This document shows, in pieces, positions 36,202 to 44,487 of a stretch of DNA of 53,389 nucleotides. The translations under genes and the position numbers were made by a program. The notes under the pieces were generated by a model. That model ran no database searches, was not told the origin of the DNA, and worked only from the letters and a program-made list of their open reading frames with translations. Position 1 is the stretch's first letter. Each line of letters starts with the position of its first letter. Source of the stretch: an uncultured Clostridia bacterium (GTDB lineage Bacteria > Bacillota > Clostridia > Oscillospirales > Ruminococcaceae); assembly GCA_947389015.1 (NCBI GenBank), contig CANDVA010000019.1, positions 1-53,389 of the forward strand, given 5' to 3'.

Positions 36202-36642
36202 ATGAAAATTCTGGTTATAAACGGTCCGAATTTAAATCTTCTTGGCGAGCGCGAGCCCGCCGTTTACGGCGGCGATTCGCTCCAGGCGATAAACGACGAG
36301 CTGTTCACGAGGGCGAAAAGAATGGGCTATGATATGGCGTTTTTTCAGAGCTCGAACGAGGGCAGCATTATCGACCGTCTGCACGATTCGCGTCTGGATT
36401 GCGCGGGCGTGATACTCAACGCGGGCGCGTACACGCATTACAGCTACGCGATACGCGACGCGATTGCGGCGATAAATATCCCCGTTATCGAGGTTCACCT
36501 CAGCAATATCAACAACCGCGACGAGTTCCGCAAAACGAGCGTTATCGCGCCCGTATGCCGCGGCAGTATCGCGGGCTTCGGAAAGATCAGCTATATGCTC
36601 GCGCTGAACGCGCTTGATTATCTTTTCGGTGAACAGAAATGA
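36202..36642 (+). CDS. aroQ: 3-dehydroquinate dehydratase, type II
   Basis: A 146-residue enzyme of the shikimate pathway. The N-terminus ILVINGPNLNLLGEREPAVY, the LNAGAYTHYSYAIRDA helix with the catalytic His, and EVHLSNINNRDEFRK are all present; length is standard. It dehydrates 3-dehydroquinate to 3-dehydroshikimate as a dodecamer. GGAGG is 8 nt before the ATG, and its stop overlaps the following M24-like gene (ATGA). Confidence 0.97.
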   Translation: MKILVINGPNLNLLGEREPAVYGGDSLQAINDELFTRAKRMGYDMAFFQSSNEGSIIDRLHDSRLDCAGVILNAGAYTHYSYAIRDAIAAINIPVIEVHLSNINNRDEFRKTSVIAPVCRGSIAGFGKISYMLALNALDYLFGEQK

Positions 36643-37700
36643 GCCGTGTGGACGATATCGTTGAGTGGCTTCCCGATGAGCGCAGCGCAGCGCTGATAAC
36701 CTCGCCGCTTTCGCTGAGGTATATATGCGGCTTTCCTATTGAGAACAGCATTCTGCTCGCGTTTCACGAGCGGAGCATTCTTTTTGTGATGGCGCGGGAT
36801 TTCGAGGAGGCGACCGAGAAAGCAGACGGCTTTTCAGTGCAGGTGCTCAGCAGCGGAAGACAAATGCTCGAGCTGCTGATAAAGTACAGCGTAAAGCGAA
36901 TTTACACCGAGGCGGATAAGATCACCGTCGCCGAGTTCAACACCTATAAGGAGCAGCTCCATTACGCGAACGTTCTCGCGTCGGAGGAGCTTTCGGACAA
37001 GCTTGTGCAGATGCGGACGGTGAAATCCGACGAGGAGATCGTCGCCATACTTAACGCGCAGAAGATATGCGACAAGGCGTACGAGCGAATACTCGGCACC
37101 GCGCGCAGGGGAATGACCGAGCGACAGATCGCGGCGCTGCTGGGCTTTTATATAATGGACTACGGCGCGGAGGAGATCGCGTTCCCGACGATAGCGCTGT
37201 CGGGCGAGAACACCGCAAATCAGCGCGCCAAGCCGTCCGACAGGCAGATACGCGACGGCGACTTCCTTGTCCTGGAATTCGGGGCGCGGTATAACGGTTA
37301 TTGCGCGTCCATGTGCAGGACGGTCGCTGTCGGCTCGATAGATTCGACGCGCGACAATATGTACAACGCGGTATCGTGCGCGCTGCAGGACGGGCTGAAG
37401 TCGCTGCGCGCGGGAATAGGCGGCAAGGTCGCCGACAGCGTGGCAAAGGCGACGCTCAACGCGTGGGGCGCGGACAAGTACTGTTCGGTGAATTTTGCTC
37501 ACGGAATAGGTCTTGAGGCTGTGGAGCCGCCGTTTTTGCGGCAGGGGAGCAGCGTTATGCTTAAAGCTAAGACCGCGCTCTCGACCGCGTGTGGGGTAAG
37601 CATGGGGCGTTACGGCATTAAAATGGGCGATATGGCCGTGCTTACGGAGGAGGGCTGCGCGGACCTCACCGCCGCGACAAAGAGCCTTGTTCACATCTGA
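36639..37700 (+). CDS. M24B (Xaa-Pro aminopeptidase-like) protein with degenerate metal site
   Basis: A 353-residue creatinase/prolidase-fold protein in the usual place of the aminopeptidase P homologue between aroQ and efp. The fold is kept, but the metal ligands are altered. The first Asp is Glu213 (FLVLEFGARYNGY), the second Ser224 (YCASMCRT in place of SDxTRT). His288 is kept (FAHGIGLEAVE). The two Glu ligands are Ala317 (STACGVS for T-x-EPG) and Gly330 (IKMGD for RIED). The substrate His of PHG appears to be Arg196. It is therefore likely to be catalytically dead and act by binding, possibly a proline peptide or EF-P. Confidence 0.85.
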   Translation: MSRVDDIVEWLPDERSAALITSPLSLRYICGFPIENSILLAFHERSILFVMARDFEEATEKADGFSVQVLSSGRQMLELLIKYSVKRIYTEADKITVAEFNTYKEQLHYANVLASEELSDKLVQMRTVKSDEEIVAILNAQKICDKAYERILGTARRGMTERQIAALLGFYIMDYGAEEIAFPTIALSGENTANQRAKPSDRQIRDGDFLVLEFGARYNGYCASMCRTVAVGSIDSTRDNMYNAVSCALQDGLKSLRAGIGGKVADSVAKATLNAWGADKYCSVNFAHGIGLEAVEPPFLRQGSSVMLKAKTALSTACGVSMGRYGIKMGDMAVLTEEGCADLTAATKSLVHI

Positions 37701-37707
37701 CTGTGAG

Positions 37708-37735
37708 CGAAAATGAAATAATTTCGAGTTTTTTT
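37708..37735 (+). terminator. Weak terminator after the M24-like gene
   Basis: A 5-bp stem (CGAAA 37708-37712 with TTTCG 37722-37726) followed by AG and a 7-nt T run. The T tract is good, the stem short. Confidence 0.4.
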
Positions 37736-37745
37736 AAAAAAGTGC

Positions 37746-37774
37746 TTGAAATATTCGCCGAAATTTGGTACAAT
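37746..37774 (+). promoter_or_regulatory. Promoter of efp
   Basis: TTGAAA (37746-37751) and TACAAT (37769-37774) with a 17-nt spacer, 78 nt before the efp ATG. GGAGG follows 8 nt upstream of the ATG. Confidence 0.8.
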
Positions 37775-37852
37775 ATAAAACGAGATGTGTTTTCCCGAGT
37801 TTTGGTTATCGGGTCAATATAATTATTATTAAAAACTATTTGGAGGTTCGCT

Positions 37853-38413
37853 ATGATTACAGCGGGAGATTTCAGAAACGGAATGACATTTGAAGAGGAC
37901 GGAAACGTAATGCAGATCATCGAGTTCCAGCACGTTAAGCCCGGCAAGGGCGCTGCGTTCGTCCGCACTAAGGTAAAGAACGTTATCACGGGGTCGGTGG
38001 TTGAAAAGACCTACAACCCGTCCGCAAAGTTCCCCACGGCTTTTGTGGAGAGAAAGGATATGCAGTACTCCTACTCCGACGGCGAGCTGTATCACTTTAT
38101 GGATCAGGAGACCTACGAGGATGTTCCCGTTAACGCGAGTGAGGTCGGCGATAATTTCAAGTTCGTCAAGGAAGAGATGATGTGCAAGGTTTTGTCCTAC
38201 AAGGGCAAGGTGTTCGGCGTTGAGCCGCCCAACTTTGTTGAGCTTCAGGTAACTCAGACCGATCCCGGTTTCGCCGGAAATACGGCTACAAATGCGACCA
38301 AACCCGCAACTCTCGAGACCGGCGCAGAGATCCGTGTTCCGCTGTTCATCAACGAGGGCGAGGTCATCAGGATCGATACTCGTACAGGCGAGTATATGGA
38401 GCGCGTAAAGTAA
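37853..38413 (+). CDS. efp: Elongation factor P
   Basis: A 186-residue EF-P with three beta-barrel domains. The loop [15 protein letters not shown] holds the conserved Lys tip that enters the ribosomal A-site side of the peptidyl-transferase centre. It relieves stalling at polyproline stretches. The C-terminus ends [15 protein letters not shown], as usual. Modification enzymes for the tip Lys are not in this window. It has its own promoter and lies after the M24-like gene. Confidence 0.97.
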   Translation: MITAGDFRNGMTFEEDGNVMQIIEFQHVKPGKGAAFVRTKVKNVITGSVVEKTYNPSAKFPTAFVERKDMQYSYSDGELYHFMDQETYEDVPVNASEVGDNFKFVKEEMMCKVLSYKGKVFGVEPPNFVELQVTQTDPGFAGNTATNATKPATLETGAEIRVPLFINEGEVIRIDTRTGEYMERVK

Positions 38414-38446
38414 AATCATAAAAAGCATCAATATTTTAGTGGAGTG

Positions 38447-38509
38447 AGAATTTCAAAAAGTGTCGGCCGGAGCGAAGCTTAGGGGAATCGGTCAAGATTT
38501 TGAAATTCT
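38447..38509 (+). promoter_or_regulatory. Long inverted repeat in the leader of the CD1247-type gene
   Basis: AGAATTTCAAAA (38447-38458) and TTTTGAAATTCT (38498-38509) are perfect 12-bp complements, closing a 39-nt loop that is itself GC-rich (TCGGCCGGAGCGAAGC). It lies in the 115-nt gap between efp and the next gene, ending 19 nt before its ATG. It may be a structured 5' leader or a mobile repeat. No known riboswitch consensus was recognised. Confidence 0.55.
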
Positions 38510-38528
38510 TTATAGATAGGAGTTAAGT

Positions 38529-38927
38529 ATGACTATTGGTGAAAAGGTTTCTTATTTGAAGGGTTTGGCAGAGGGTCTGAATACCGATGATAAGATCGTC
38601 AACGGTATTCTTGACGTGCTCGCGGATATTGCTGAGAACCTTGCGGAGGTAGACGAGGAGCTTGACGACGTGGCTTCCGTAATGACCGACGTTGAGGAGA
38701 GCCTTGCGGATCTGGAGGACGAGGTCTACGGCGTTGACGACGAGGACGACGATTATTACGACGATATCGACGAGGAGCTTGCCGATATGTATGAGACCGT
38801 CTGCCCGAACTGCGGAAACGCGATCCGCTTTGACTACGAGCAGGCAAACGCGGGCGGAATGGACTGTCCGAACTGCGGAAAGCACCTTGTTTTCGAGCTC
38901 GACGAGGACGAGTCGGAAGAGCTGTAA
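38529..38927 (+). CDS. CD1247-type zinc-ribbon acidic protein
   Basis: A 132-residue protein. The N-terminal helical part (SYLKGLAEGLNTDDKIVNG) and a long acidic, coiled-coil region (about 30-85, with runs of Asp and Glu) precede a C4 zinc ribbon with CPNCG (about 93) and a second CPNCG pair (about 113). The arrangement fits the CD1247 N-terminal domain proteins common in Clostridia after efp. Its function is unknown. GGAGTT serves as ribosome binding site and a strong terminator follows. Confidence 0.8.
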   Translation: MTIGEKVSYLKGLAEGLNTDDKIVNGILDVLADIAENLAEVDEELDDVASVMTDVEESLADLEDEVYGVDDEDDDYYDDIDEELADMYETVCPNCGNAIRFDYEQANAGGMDCPNCGKHLVFELDEDESEEL

Positions 38928-38965
38928 TTGGTTGATTGCGCGGTTTTCTGCGCGGAAATTGACAT

Positions 38966-39002
38966 AAAGCCTGCTCTTGCGTTAGAACAGGCTTTAATTT
39001 TT
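38966..39002 (+). terminator. Terminator between the CD1247-type gene and the aminotransferase
   Basis: AAAGCCTG (38966-38973) pairs with CAGGCTTT (38988-38995), followed by AATTTTT. It ends only one base before the GGAGG of the next gene, so any read-through into that gene must pass it. Confidence 0.88.
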
Positions 39003-39014
39003 GGAGGTATAAAG

Positions 39015-40076
39015 ATGAGCTGGCGGGATAATTTGATAAAGATCGAACCGTATGTCGCGGGCGAACAGCCGAATAAAACGGATTTTATAAAGCTGAACGC
39101 GAATGAAAATCCATATCCGCCGTCACCCAGGGCAATAGCCGCGATTCGCGGATACAACGCGGAAAATCTGAAAAAGTACCCCAGTGCGAACGCCGTGCCG
39201 CTTGTAAACGCGATAGCGAAGCGGGAGGGCTTGCAGCCCGAGAACGTGTTTGCGGGGAACGGCACCGACGACGTTCTGTCGCTGTGTTTCCGCGCATTCT
39301 TCAACTCGGACAAGCCGATAATCTTCCCCGATATTACATACTCGTTCAATACGGTGTGGTGCGATATTCTGAATATTCCGTATAAAACGATACCCGTTGA
39401 CAAGAATTTCAGTATAGACCCTGCGGACTACGCGAGACCGAACGGCGGCGTTGTTATCGCAAATCCGAACGCGCCCACCTCTATCGGGCGCGGACTTGAT
39501 TTTATACGGGCTATACTCGATAGTAACCGCGACAGCGTGGTAATCGTCGACGAGGCGTATGTGGACTTCGGCGGCGTGACAGCCGTGCCATTGCTTAAAG
39601 AGTATGATAATCTAGTCATAACGCGGACGTTCTCGAAATCGCGGAGCATGGCGGGAATGAGGCTCGGCTGGGCAATGGGCGGCAAGGAGGTAATTTCGGC
39701 GATATACGCGACCAAGGACAGTATGAACAGCTATCCCGTGGACAGCATAGCGCAGGCGGCGGGAGTTGCGTCTATCGAGGACGAGGAGTACTTCCAAGCG
39801 ACCCTGAAACGCGTTATAGCGACGCGCGGCAGGCTCACGGCGGAGTTGCGTTCAATGGGCTTTTTGCTCCCCGACAGTCAGACGAATTTCGTGTTCGCAA
39901 GTCACCCGAGGTATTCCGCAAAGGATATCTTCGAGTTTCTGAAAACGCGCGATATCTATGTGCGGTGGTTCAACAAGCCGCGTATCGACAATTATCTGCG
40001 GATAACCGTCGGCACGGACGGGGAGACGGATATGTTGGTTTCGGCGTTAAAGGAGGTTATGAATTTATGGAATTGA
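39015..40076 (+). CDS. hisC: HisC-like pyridoxal-phosphate aminotransferase
   Basis: A 353-residue fold-type I aminotransferase. LNANENPYPPSP, NPNAPTSIG, the Asp of VIVDEAYVDF and the PLP Lys in RTFSKSRSMAGMRLGW (near Lys208) match the histidinol-phosphate aminotransferase group. The ATG at 39015 follows GGAGG and excludes a 29-residue upstream extension that covers the terminator. The family is broad (His, Tyr/Phe and other products), and no his operon is nearby, so the exact substrate is uncertain. It overlaps the next gene by 10 nt. Confidence 0.85.
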   Translation: MSWRDNLIKIEPYVAGEQPNKTDFIKLNANENPYPPSPRAIAAIRGYNAENLKKYPSANAVPLVNAIAKREGLQPENVFAGNGTDDVLSLCFRAFFNSDKPIIFPDITYSFNTVWCDILNIPYKTIPVDKNFSIDPADYARPNGGVVIANPNAPTSIGRGLDFIRAILDSNRDSVVIVDEAYVDFGGVTAVPLLKEYDNLVITRTFSKSRSMAGMRLGWAMGGKEVISAIYATKDSMNSYPVDSIAQAAGVASIEDEEYFQATLKRVIATRGRLTAELRSMGFLLPDSQTNFVFASHPRYSAKDIFEFLKTRDIYVRWFNKPRIDNYLRITVGTDGETDMLVSALKEVMNLWN

Positions 40077-40426
40077 TTATGCAGCCAAACGGTTCGGCAT
40101 GCGGTCAGGCGTGCATTGCCATGATCTCCGGAAAGAGCGTTGAAGAAGTGATAAAAGATATGAGAACTGACGGTCCGACAAGTATCGGTCAGCTTATGGA
40201 TATACTCGATATATATGGCATAGGACACGCAGAACGGAATAAGCGAATATCCAAAAAGAATCCCGTTCCCTATAAGTATTCGATTTTGACGATACATACT
40301 AATGCGGGATATACGCATTGGGCGTTGCTGTATAGCAATAAATATTATGATCCGGAGTTCGGTTTGATCGACGGGGAATATACGTATGGGAAGATAACGT
40401 CTTTTTTGGAAATATACAGTGAGTAA
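40067..40426 (+). CDS. Small C39-like cysteine peptidase domain protein
   Basis: A 119-residue single-domain protein starting at the ATG at 40067 behind AAGGAGG. GSACGQACIAMISG has Cys12 in the position of the C39 nucleophile. GYTHWALLYSNKYYDPEFG provides His84 and Asp95, with the DP that C39 domains usually share. There is no signal peptide, membrane part or ABC domain, so it is not a bacteriocin exporter. It may be a free-standing peptidase, an immunity-type protein or a degenerate one. Translationally coupled with the aminotransferase. Confidence 0.65.
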   Translation: MELIMQPNGSACGQACIAMISGKSVEEVIKDMRTDGPTSIGQLMDILDIYGIGHAERNKRISKKNPVPYKYSILTIHTNAGYTHWALLYSNKYYDPEFGLIDGEYTYGKITSFLEIYSE

Positions 40427-40465
40427 CTGTTATAATTAAAAATTTGTGATTAGCGGTAAGAAATT

Positions 40466-40993
40466 ATGAAGATCGAAACAGAACGCTTGCTTTTGAGAGA
40501 GTTCTCATTACAGGATTTTGACGCGCTGTATGAGATAATGTCCGACCCCGAAACAATGCGGCACTATCCCGAGCCTTTTGACATGGAGCGTGTCAGAGGG
40601 TGGATAGAATGGAATCTGCAAAATTATAAGGAATACGGCTTCGGACTGTGGGCGGTCGTTTTGAAAGAAACGGGAAAATTTATAGGCGACTGCGGCATTA
40701 CGATACAGAATATTGACGGGGAATTTTTCCCCGAGATCGGCTACCATATTCACAGGAAATATTGGCGGAGAGGCTTTGGCAGCGAGGCGGCAAGAGCGGT
40801 CAGGGACTGGGCATTCAAAAATACGTCATACGACTGCTTGTATTCCTATATGAAATACACAAATGTCGGGTCATACTCAACTGCCGTTGCGAACGGCATG
40901 AGGAAGATAAAGGAATATCCCGACGAAAAGAACGGTATTTCATACGCTTATGCCATAACGCGTGATGAATGGGAAAGGGAGTTTGCGGAATGA
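40466..40993 (+). CDS. GNAT acetyltransferase, RimJ/RimL type
   Basis: A 175-residue acetyltransferase starting MKIETERLLLREFSLQDF, the usual RimJ/RimL-like opening, with the acetyl-CoA loop RKYWRRGFGSEAARAVRDW (about 95-113). The ribosome binding site is weak. The acceptor (an N-terminal amine of a protein, an antibiotic or another small amine) is unknown. It overlaps the next small gene (ATGA). Confidence 0.85.
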   Translation: MKIETERLLLREFSLQDFDALYEIMSDPETMRHYPEPFDMERVRGWIEWNLQNYKEYGFGLWAVVLKETGKFIGDCGITIQNIDGEFFPEIGYHIHRKYWRRGFGSEAARAVRDWAFKNTSYDCLYSYMKYTNVGSYSTAVANGMRKIKEYPDEKNGISYAYAITRDEWEREFAE

Positions 40994-41274
40994 CATACAA
41001 TGACTTGATAGGCAAAACAATGCTTGCGGGTATCACCTATATGCGCGGAGATGAGGTTGAGGATACCGTTCGGTTTTTCGGAACGGTCATTTCCGCGGAC
41101 GCCGAGGAGATCGCCGTAGAGCTTGCGGACGGAAAGGTATGGACGCTGCCGCCCGATCTGTCGGCGGTACAGCCCGCGAAAAAGGGCGTTTATCGCCTGA
41201 AAGATACGGGAGAGGAGATAGAAAATCCCGATTTTACTTCCGTATGGACTTGTTACTTAAATAATGATCAATAA
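40990..41274 (+). CDS. Uncharacterised 94-residue protein
   Basis: Begins MTYNDLIGKTMLAGITYMRG at the ATG overlapping the GNAT stop. Beta-rich and acidic, with VWTLPPDLSAVQPAKKGVYR, but no cysteine cluster, membrane span or enzyme motif. The coupling suggests it is expressed with the acetyltransferase. I do not recognise a family. Confidence 0.65.
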   Translation: MTYNDLIGKTMLAGITYMRGDEVEDTVRFFGTVISADAEEIAVELADGKVWTLPPDLSAVQPAKKGVYRLKDTGEEIENPDFTSVWTCYLNNDQ

Positions 41275-41287
41275 GGAGATGTTTATT

Positions 41288-42553
41288 ATGAAAATCGAAA
41301 CCAAATGCTTACACGAGGGCTACGCGCCCAAGAACGGCGAACCGCGCGTTATGCCGATAGTACAGAGCACGACCTACGTCTACGACAGCACCGACGACGT
41401 TGCGGCGGTGTTCGACGACCCCACCAAGTCGCTTATCTACTCGCGCTTTGAGAACCCGACGACGGACTGCGTCGAGAAGAAGATCGCGGCGCTCGAGGGC
41501 GGAGCGGCGGCTATGTGTACGTCGAGCGGACAGGCGGCTTCGCTGCTGTCGATACTGAACATCTGCGAGGCGGGCGACAGCTTTATCGCGAGCGCGTCCA
41601 TCTATGGCGGCACGATAAATCTTTTCGGCGTAACGCTGAAGCGAATGGGTATCGAATGCATATGGGTCGAGCACGACGCGACCGAGGAGCAGCTTAACGC
41701 GGCGTTCAAGCCGAACACAAAGGCTGTTTTCGGTGAAACGCTGGCTAACCCTGCGCTGACCGTTCTCGATATCGAGATGTGGGCTAAGGCGGCTCACGCG
41801 CACGGAGTTCCGCTGATAATCGACAACACGTTCGCGACGCCGATACTTTGCCGCCCGATAGAGTGGGGAGCGGATATCGTCGTACACTCTACCTCAAAGT
41901 ATATGGACGGTCACGCGGTTCAGGTAGGCGGCGTTATCGTCGACAGCGGAAAATTTGACTGGACTAACGGTAAATTCCCGTGCATGACCGAGCCGGACGA
42001 GAGCTATCACGGCATAGTATATACCGAGAAGTACGCGTTTGCGCCGTATATTGTCAAGGCGAGAATGCAACTTATGCGCGACTTCGGCTGTTATCCCGCG
42101 GCGAATTCGTCGTTCCTGCTCAATCTCGGACTTGAAACGCTTGCGGTTCGCATGAAGCAGTACTGCGAGAACGCGTTGAAAGTCGCAAAGTATATCCAAG
42201 ACACGGGCAAGGTGGAGTTCGTAACATATCCCGCGCTGGAGGGCATCAAGGGTCACGAGCTTGCGAAGAAGTACCTTCCGAACGGCACGAGCGGCGTGAT
42301 TTCGTTCTCGATAAAGGGCGGCAGAAGCGTCGCGGTCAAGTTTATGGACAGCCTTAAGCTCGCGAGCAACGAGGTTCACGTCGCGGATATCCGTACCTGC
42401 GTGCTCCACCCCGCGAGCGCGACGCACCGTCAGCTCACCGACGAGCAGCTTGTCGCGGCGGGTATTGACGGCGGGCTTATCCGCTTGTCGGTGGGTCTGG
42501 AGAACGTCGGGGATATTCTCGACGACCTTAAACAGGCGTTCGCGAATATCTGA
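41288..42553 (+). CDS. metY: O-acetylhomoserine sulfhydrylase (MetY-type)
   Basis: A 421-residue PLP enzyme of the Cys/Met metabolism family. YSRFENPTTDCVEKKIAALE, TSSGQAASLL, IIDNTFATP and VVHSTSKYMDGH (Schiff-base Lys) are in order; the C-terminus has RTCVLHPASATHRQL. It makes homocysteine from O-acetylhomoserine and sulfide, or can use other thiols. The ATG at 41288 lies 9 nt after AAGGAG; an ATG 24 nt upstream overlaps the previous gene and is rejected. No SAM, T-box or S-box riboswitch was seen before it. Confidence 0.9.
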   Translation: MKIETKCLHEGYAPKNGEPRVMPIVQSTTYVYDSTDDVAAVFDDPTKSLIYSRFENPTTDCVEKKIAALEGGAAAMCTSSGQAASLLSILNICEAGDSFIASASIYGGTINLFGVTLKRMGIECIWVEHDATEEQLNAAFKPNTKAVFGETLANPALTVLDIEMWAKAAHAHGVPLIIDNTFATPILCRPIEWGADIVVHSTSKYMDGHAVQVGGVIVDSGKFDWTNGKFPCMTEPDESYHGIVYTEKYAFAPYIVKARMQLMRDFGCYPAANSSFLLNLGLETLAVRMKQYCENALKVAKYIQDTGKVEFVTYPALEGIKGHELAKKYLPNGTSGVISFSIKGGRSVAVKFMDSLKLASNEVHVADIRTCVLHPASATHRQLTDEQLVAAGIDGGLIRLSVGLENVGDILDDLKQAFANI

Positions 42554-42569
42554 TTTTTGGAGGCAGAAT

Positions 42570-43085
42570 ATGGAAAGAAGAATCGAAACCGAGCGCCTTA
42601 TTCTTCGACCGCTGACGGCGGCTGACGCGGAGGACGTATTTGAATGGGTCGGCGATCCCGTTGTTAATCGCTATATGCCGTATGCGCTGTATGATAATGT
42701 CGGGCAGGTCAGGGAGTGGATAAGTACGATCACGAATGATTACAATCATTTCGGATTTGAGTTGAGATCGACCGGAAAGGTGATCGGCTCGGGCGACGTC
42801 GGTTTTGATTCGGAGCGCGGCGCTTACGGATTGGGATATAATATCAACCGTGAGTTCTGGGGGCAGGGCTACGCTACGGAGGCGTCCAAAGCAATGATAC
42901 AATGGGCGCACGAAACTCTGGGAGCGTGCAGCTTTATCGCGTGTCACGCGCTTGCCAATCCCGCTTCGGGAAAGGTAATTCAAAAGTGCGGATTTCGTTT
43001 TGAAAAATATGAGCAATATTCAAGGCTTGACGGAAGTGAGACCTTTGAAGCGGCGTTTTACTCTCTGCATTTGGAAAACGGATAA
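42570..43085 (+). CDS. GNAT acetyltransferase, RimJ/RimL-like (second)
   Basis: A 171-residue acetyltransferase starting MERRIETERLILRPLTAAD, with the acetyl-CoA loop NREFWGQGYATEASKAMIQW (about 92-111) and NPASGKVIQKCGF. The ATG at 42570 follows TTTTGGAGG; the frame open upstream belongs to metY sequence. It is clearly related in fold to the GNAT at 40466, but not a close copy. Substrate unknown. Confidence 0.85.
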   Translation: MERRIETERLILRPLTAADAEDVFEWVGDPVVNRYMPYALYDNVGQVREWISTITNDYNHFGFELRSTGKVIGSGDVGFDSERGAYGLGYNINREFWGQGYATEASKAMIQWAHETLGACSFIACHALANPASGKVIQKCGFRFEKYEQYSRLDGSETFEAAFYSLHLENG

Positions 43086-43188
43086 AAGATTCGGTTTCGG
43101 AGAAAGCCGATAAAATTTGCCTATCGATAAGAAAAAAACGACTTAATCGGTGTTCACCCAAATAAAGTTTGAAGGGATATGATATGAT

Positions 43189-43551
43189 ATGAAAATCAGG
43201 ATAGTTGAAAAAAACAATATCCGCTGCGCCGTTATAGCCGACGACGAAAAGGTGATCAAGGACGCGCAGTCCGCTCTGGACTTGCTTATGAGCGCGAAAT
43301 ATGAAGCGGACACAAAGAATATCGTTATTGACAAGCGATTGGTATGCGGTGACTTTTTCATTCTCAGTACGGGTCTTGCGGGCGAGATACTTCAAAAATA
43401 CGTCAACTACGGAGGGCGGATCGCCGTTTACGGCGATTATTCGCGTTATACAAGCAAGCCGCTCAAGGATTTTATTTACGAAAGCAATAAAGGAAGAGAT
43501 GTGTTTTTCGTTTCCTCCGAGGAGGAAGCGGTGGATATGCTGACGCGATAA
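43189..43551 (+). CDS. DUF4180-family protein
   Basis: A 120-residue protein resembling DUF4180: KIRIVEKNNIRCAVIADDE, KNIVIDKRLVCGDFFILS, GRIAVYGDYSRYTSKPL. No catalytic residue can be named. It has GAAGGGA before the ATG and lies alone with 103 nt before and 40 nt after. Such genes are scattered in Firmicutes and often sit beside transporters or acetyltransferases. Confidence 0.7.
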   Translation: MKIRIVEKNNIRCAVIADDEKVIKDAQSALDLLMSAKYEADTKNIVIDKRLVCGDFFILSTGLAGEILQKYVNYGGRIAVYGDYSRYTSKPLKDFIYESNKGRDVFFVSSEEEAVDMLTR

Positions 43552-43591
43552 AATCATTTTTAATGGTATTTCGGAACAAAGCGAGGTAATA

Positions 43592-44080
43592 ATGAACAAA
43601 CAGGAAATATACGACTACCTGAAAAGCAAAGGCGTCCGGTACGAGATAACGGAGCACAAAGCCGTTTACAATATGGCGGAGATTGGCGATATCGAGATAC
43701 CGTACCCCGAAGCAGACGCAAAAAACCTTTTTGTCCGCGACGACAAAAAGCGGAATTATTATCTCATCACGATAAAGGGCGACAAGCGCGTAGACCTTAA
43801 AGAGTTTCGCCAAAAGAACGGTACGCGGGCGTTGAGCTTTGCGTCGGAGAGCGATCTGGAGAATATTCTGAAGCTGAAAGCGGGTTCGGTTACTCCGCTA
43901 GGAGTGCTGAACGACGAGGAATGCCGCGTAAAGGTGTTTCTGGACGCGGATTTTCTGAAAGAGCCGAAACTCATTGGCGTTCACCCTAATGACAACACCG
44001 CTACGGTGTGGCTGAATACGGACGACCTTATTGAAATTATCAAAGGACACGGCAGCATTTTTTGCGTTGCGGAGATTTGA
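43592..44080 (+). CDS. Prolyl-tRNA editing protein, ProX/YbaK-like
   Basis: A 162-residue protein of the YbaK/aminoacyl-tRNA deacylase fold. IYDYLKSKGVRYEITEHKA, NLFVRDDKKRNYYL, and GSVTPLGVLNDEE, with HPNDNTATVWL near the end, match the ProX group that clears mischarged Ala-tRNA-Pro. The conserved Lys in this fold (KRNYYLITIKGDK) is present. No prolyl-tRNA synthetase is nearby. It starts after CGAGGTAATA and is followed after 13 nt by the RidA-like gene. Confidence 0.85.
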   Translation: MNKQEIYDYLKSKGVRYEITEHKAVYNMAEIGDIEIPYPEADAKNLFVRDDKKRNYYLITIKGDKRVDLKEFRQKNGTRALSFASESDLENILKLKAGSVTPLGVLNDEECRVKVFLDADFLKEPKLIGVHPNDNTATVWLNTDDLIEIIKGHGSIFCVAEI

Positions 44081-44093
44081 CGGAGGACGAGAT

Positions 44094-44462
44094 ATGATTG
44101 AAAGATATGACGTAAACGAAGATTGGGCGCATACGGGAATAATCAAAGCAGGAGATTATTGCTTTTTAAGTTATTGCGTCGGCAATATCGGCGGAGCGGT
44201 CGAGGAACAGATCAACGGCGCGTTTGATGAAATGGAAAGACGTCTGGCTCTTGTGGGGCTTACGCTTGAAAACGTCGTGCAGATGGATTGCCTGTTCAGA
44301 GACGTATGGAATATTCCGGTTATGGAAAAGGTGATAAGGGAACGGTTTAACGGCAAATATCCCGTTCGCAAGTCTATTCAGACCAACTTCGCTCATACGG
44401 GCGGCGAAAAAGGACTGCTGTTCCAAGCGGACGCGGTCGCGTACTGCGGTATGGCAAATTGA
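44094..44462 (+). CDS. RidA/YjgF-family protein
   Basis: A 122-residue protein starting at the ATG at 44094 behind GGAGGACGA; the longer upstream frame is the deacylase. It has the RidA fold pattern YCFLSYCVGNIGGAVEEQ and NVVQMDCLFRD, and keeps the Arg of YPVRKSIQTNF that binds the carboxylate in active RidA. The last strand differs from the classic VEIEAIA end. RidA proteins remove reactive enamine intermediates; the partner may be the nearby PLP enzymes metY or the aminotransferase. Confidence 0.8.
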   Translation: MIERYDVNEDWAHTGIIKAGDYCFLSYCVGNIGGAVEEQINGAFDEMERRLALVGLTLENVVQMDCLFRDVWNIPVMEKVIRERFNGKYPVRKSIQTNFAHTGGEKGLLFQADAVAYCGMAN

Positions 44463-44487
44463 GATATTTAGAATAGGAGACAACGAT

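Noticed and set aside
36202-38413. aroQ to efp as an obviously new pathway
   Set aside because: The gene order is a common Firmicutes arrangement; only the state of the M24-like protein is unusual.
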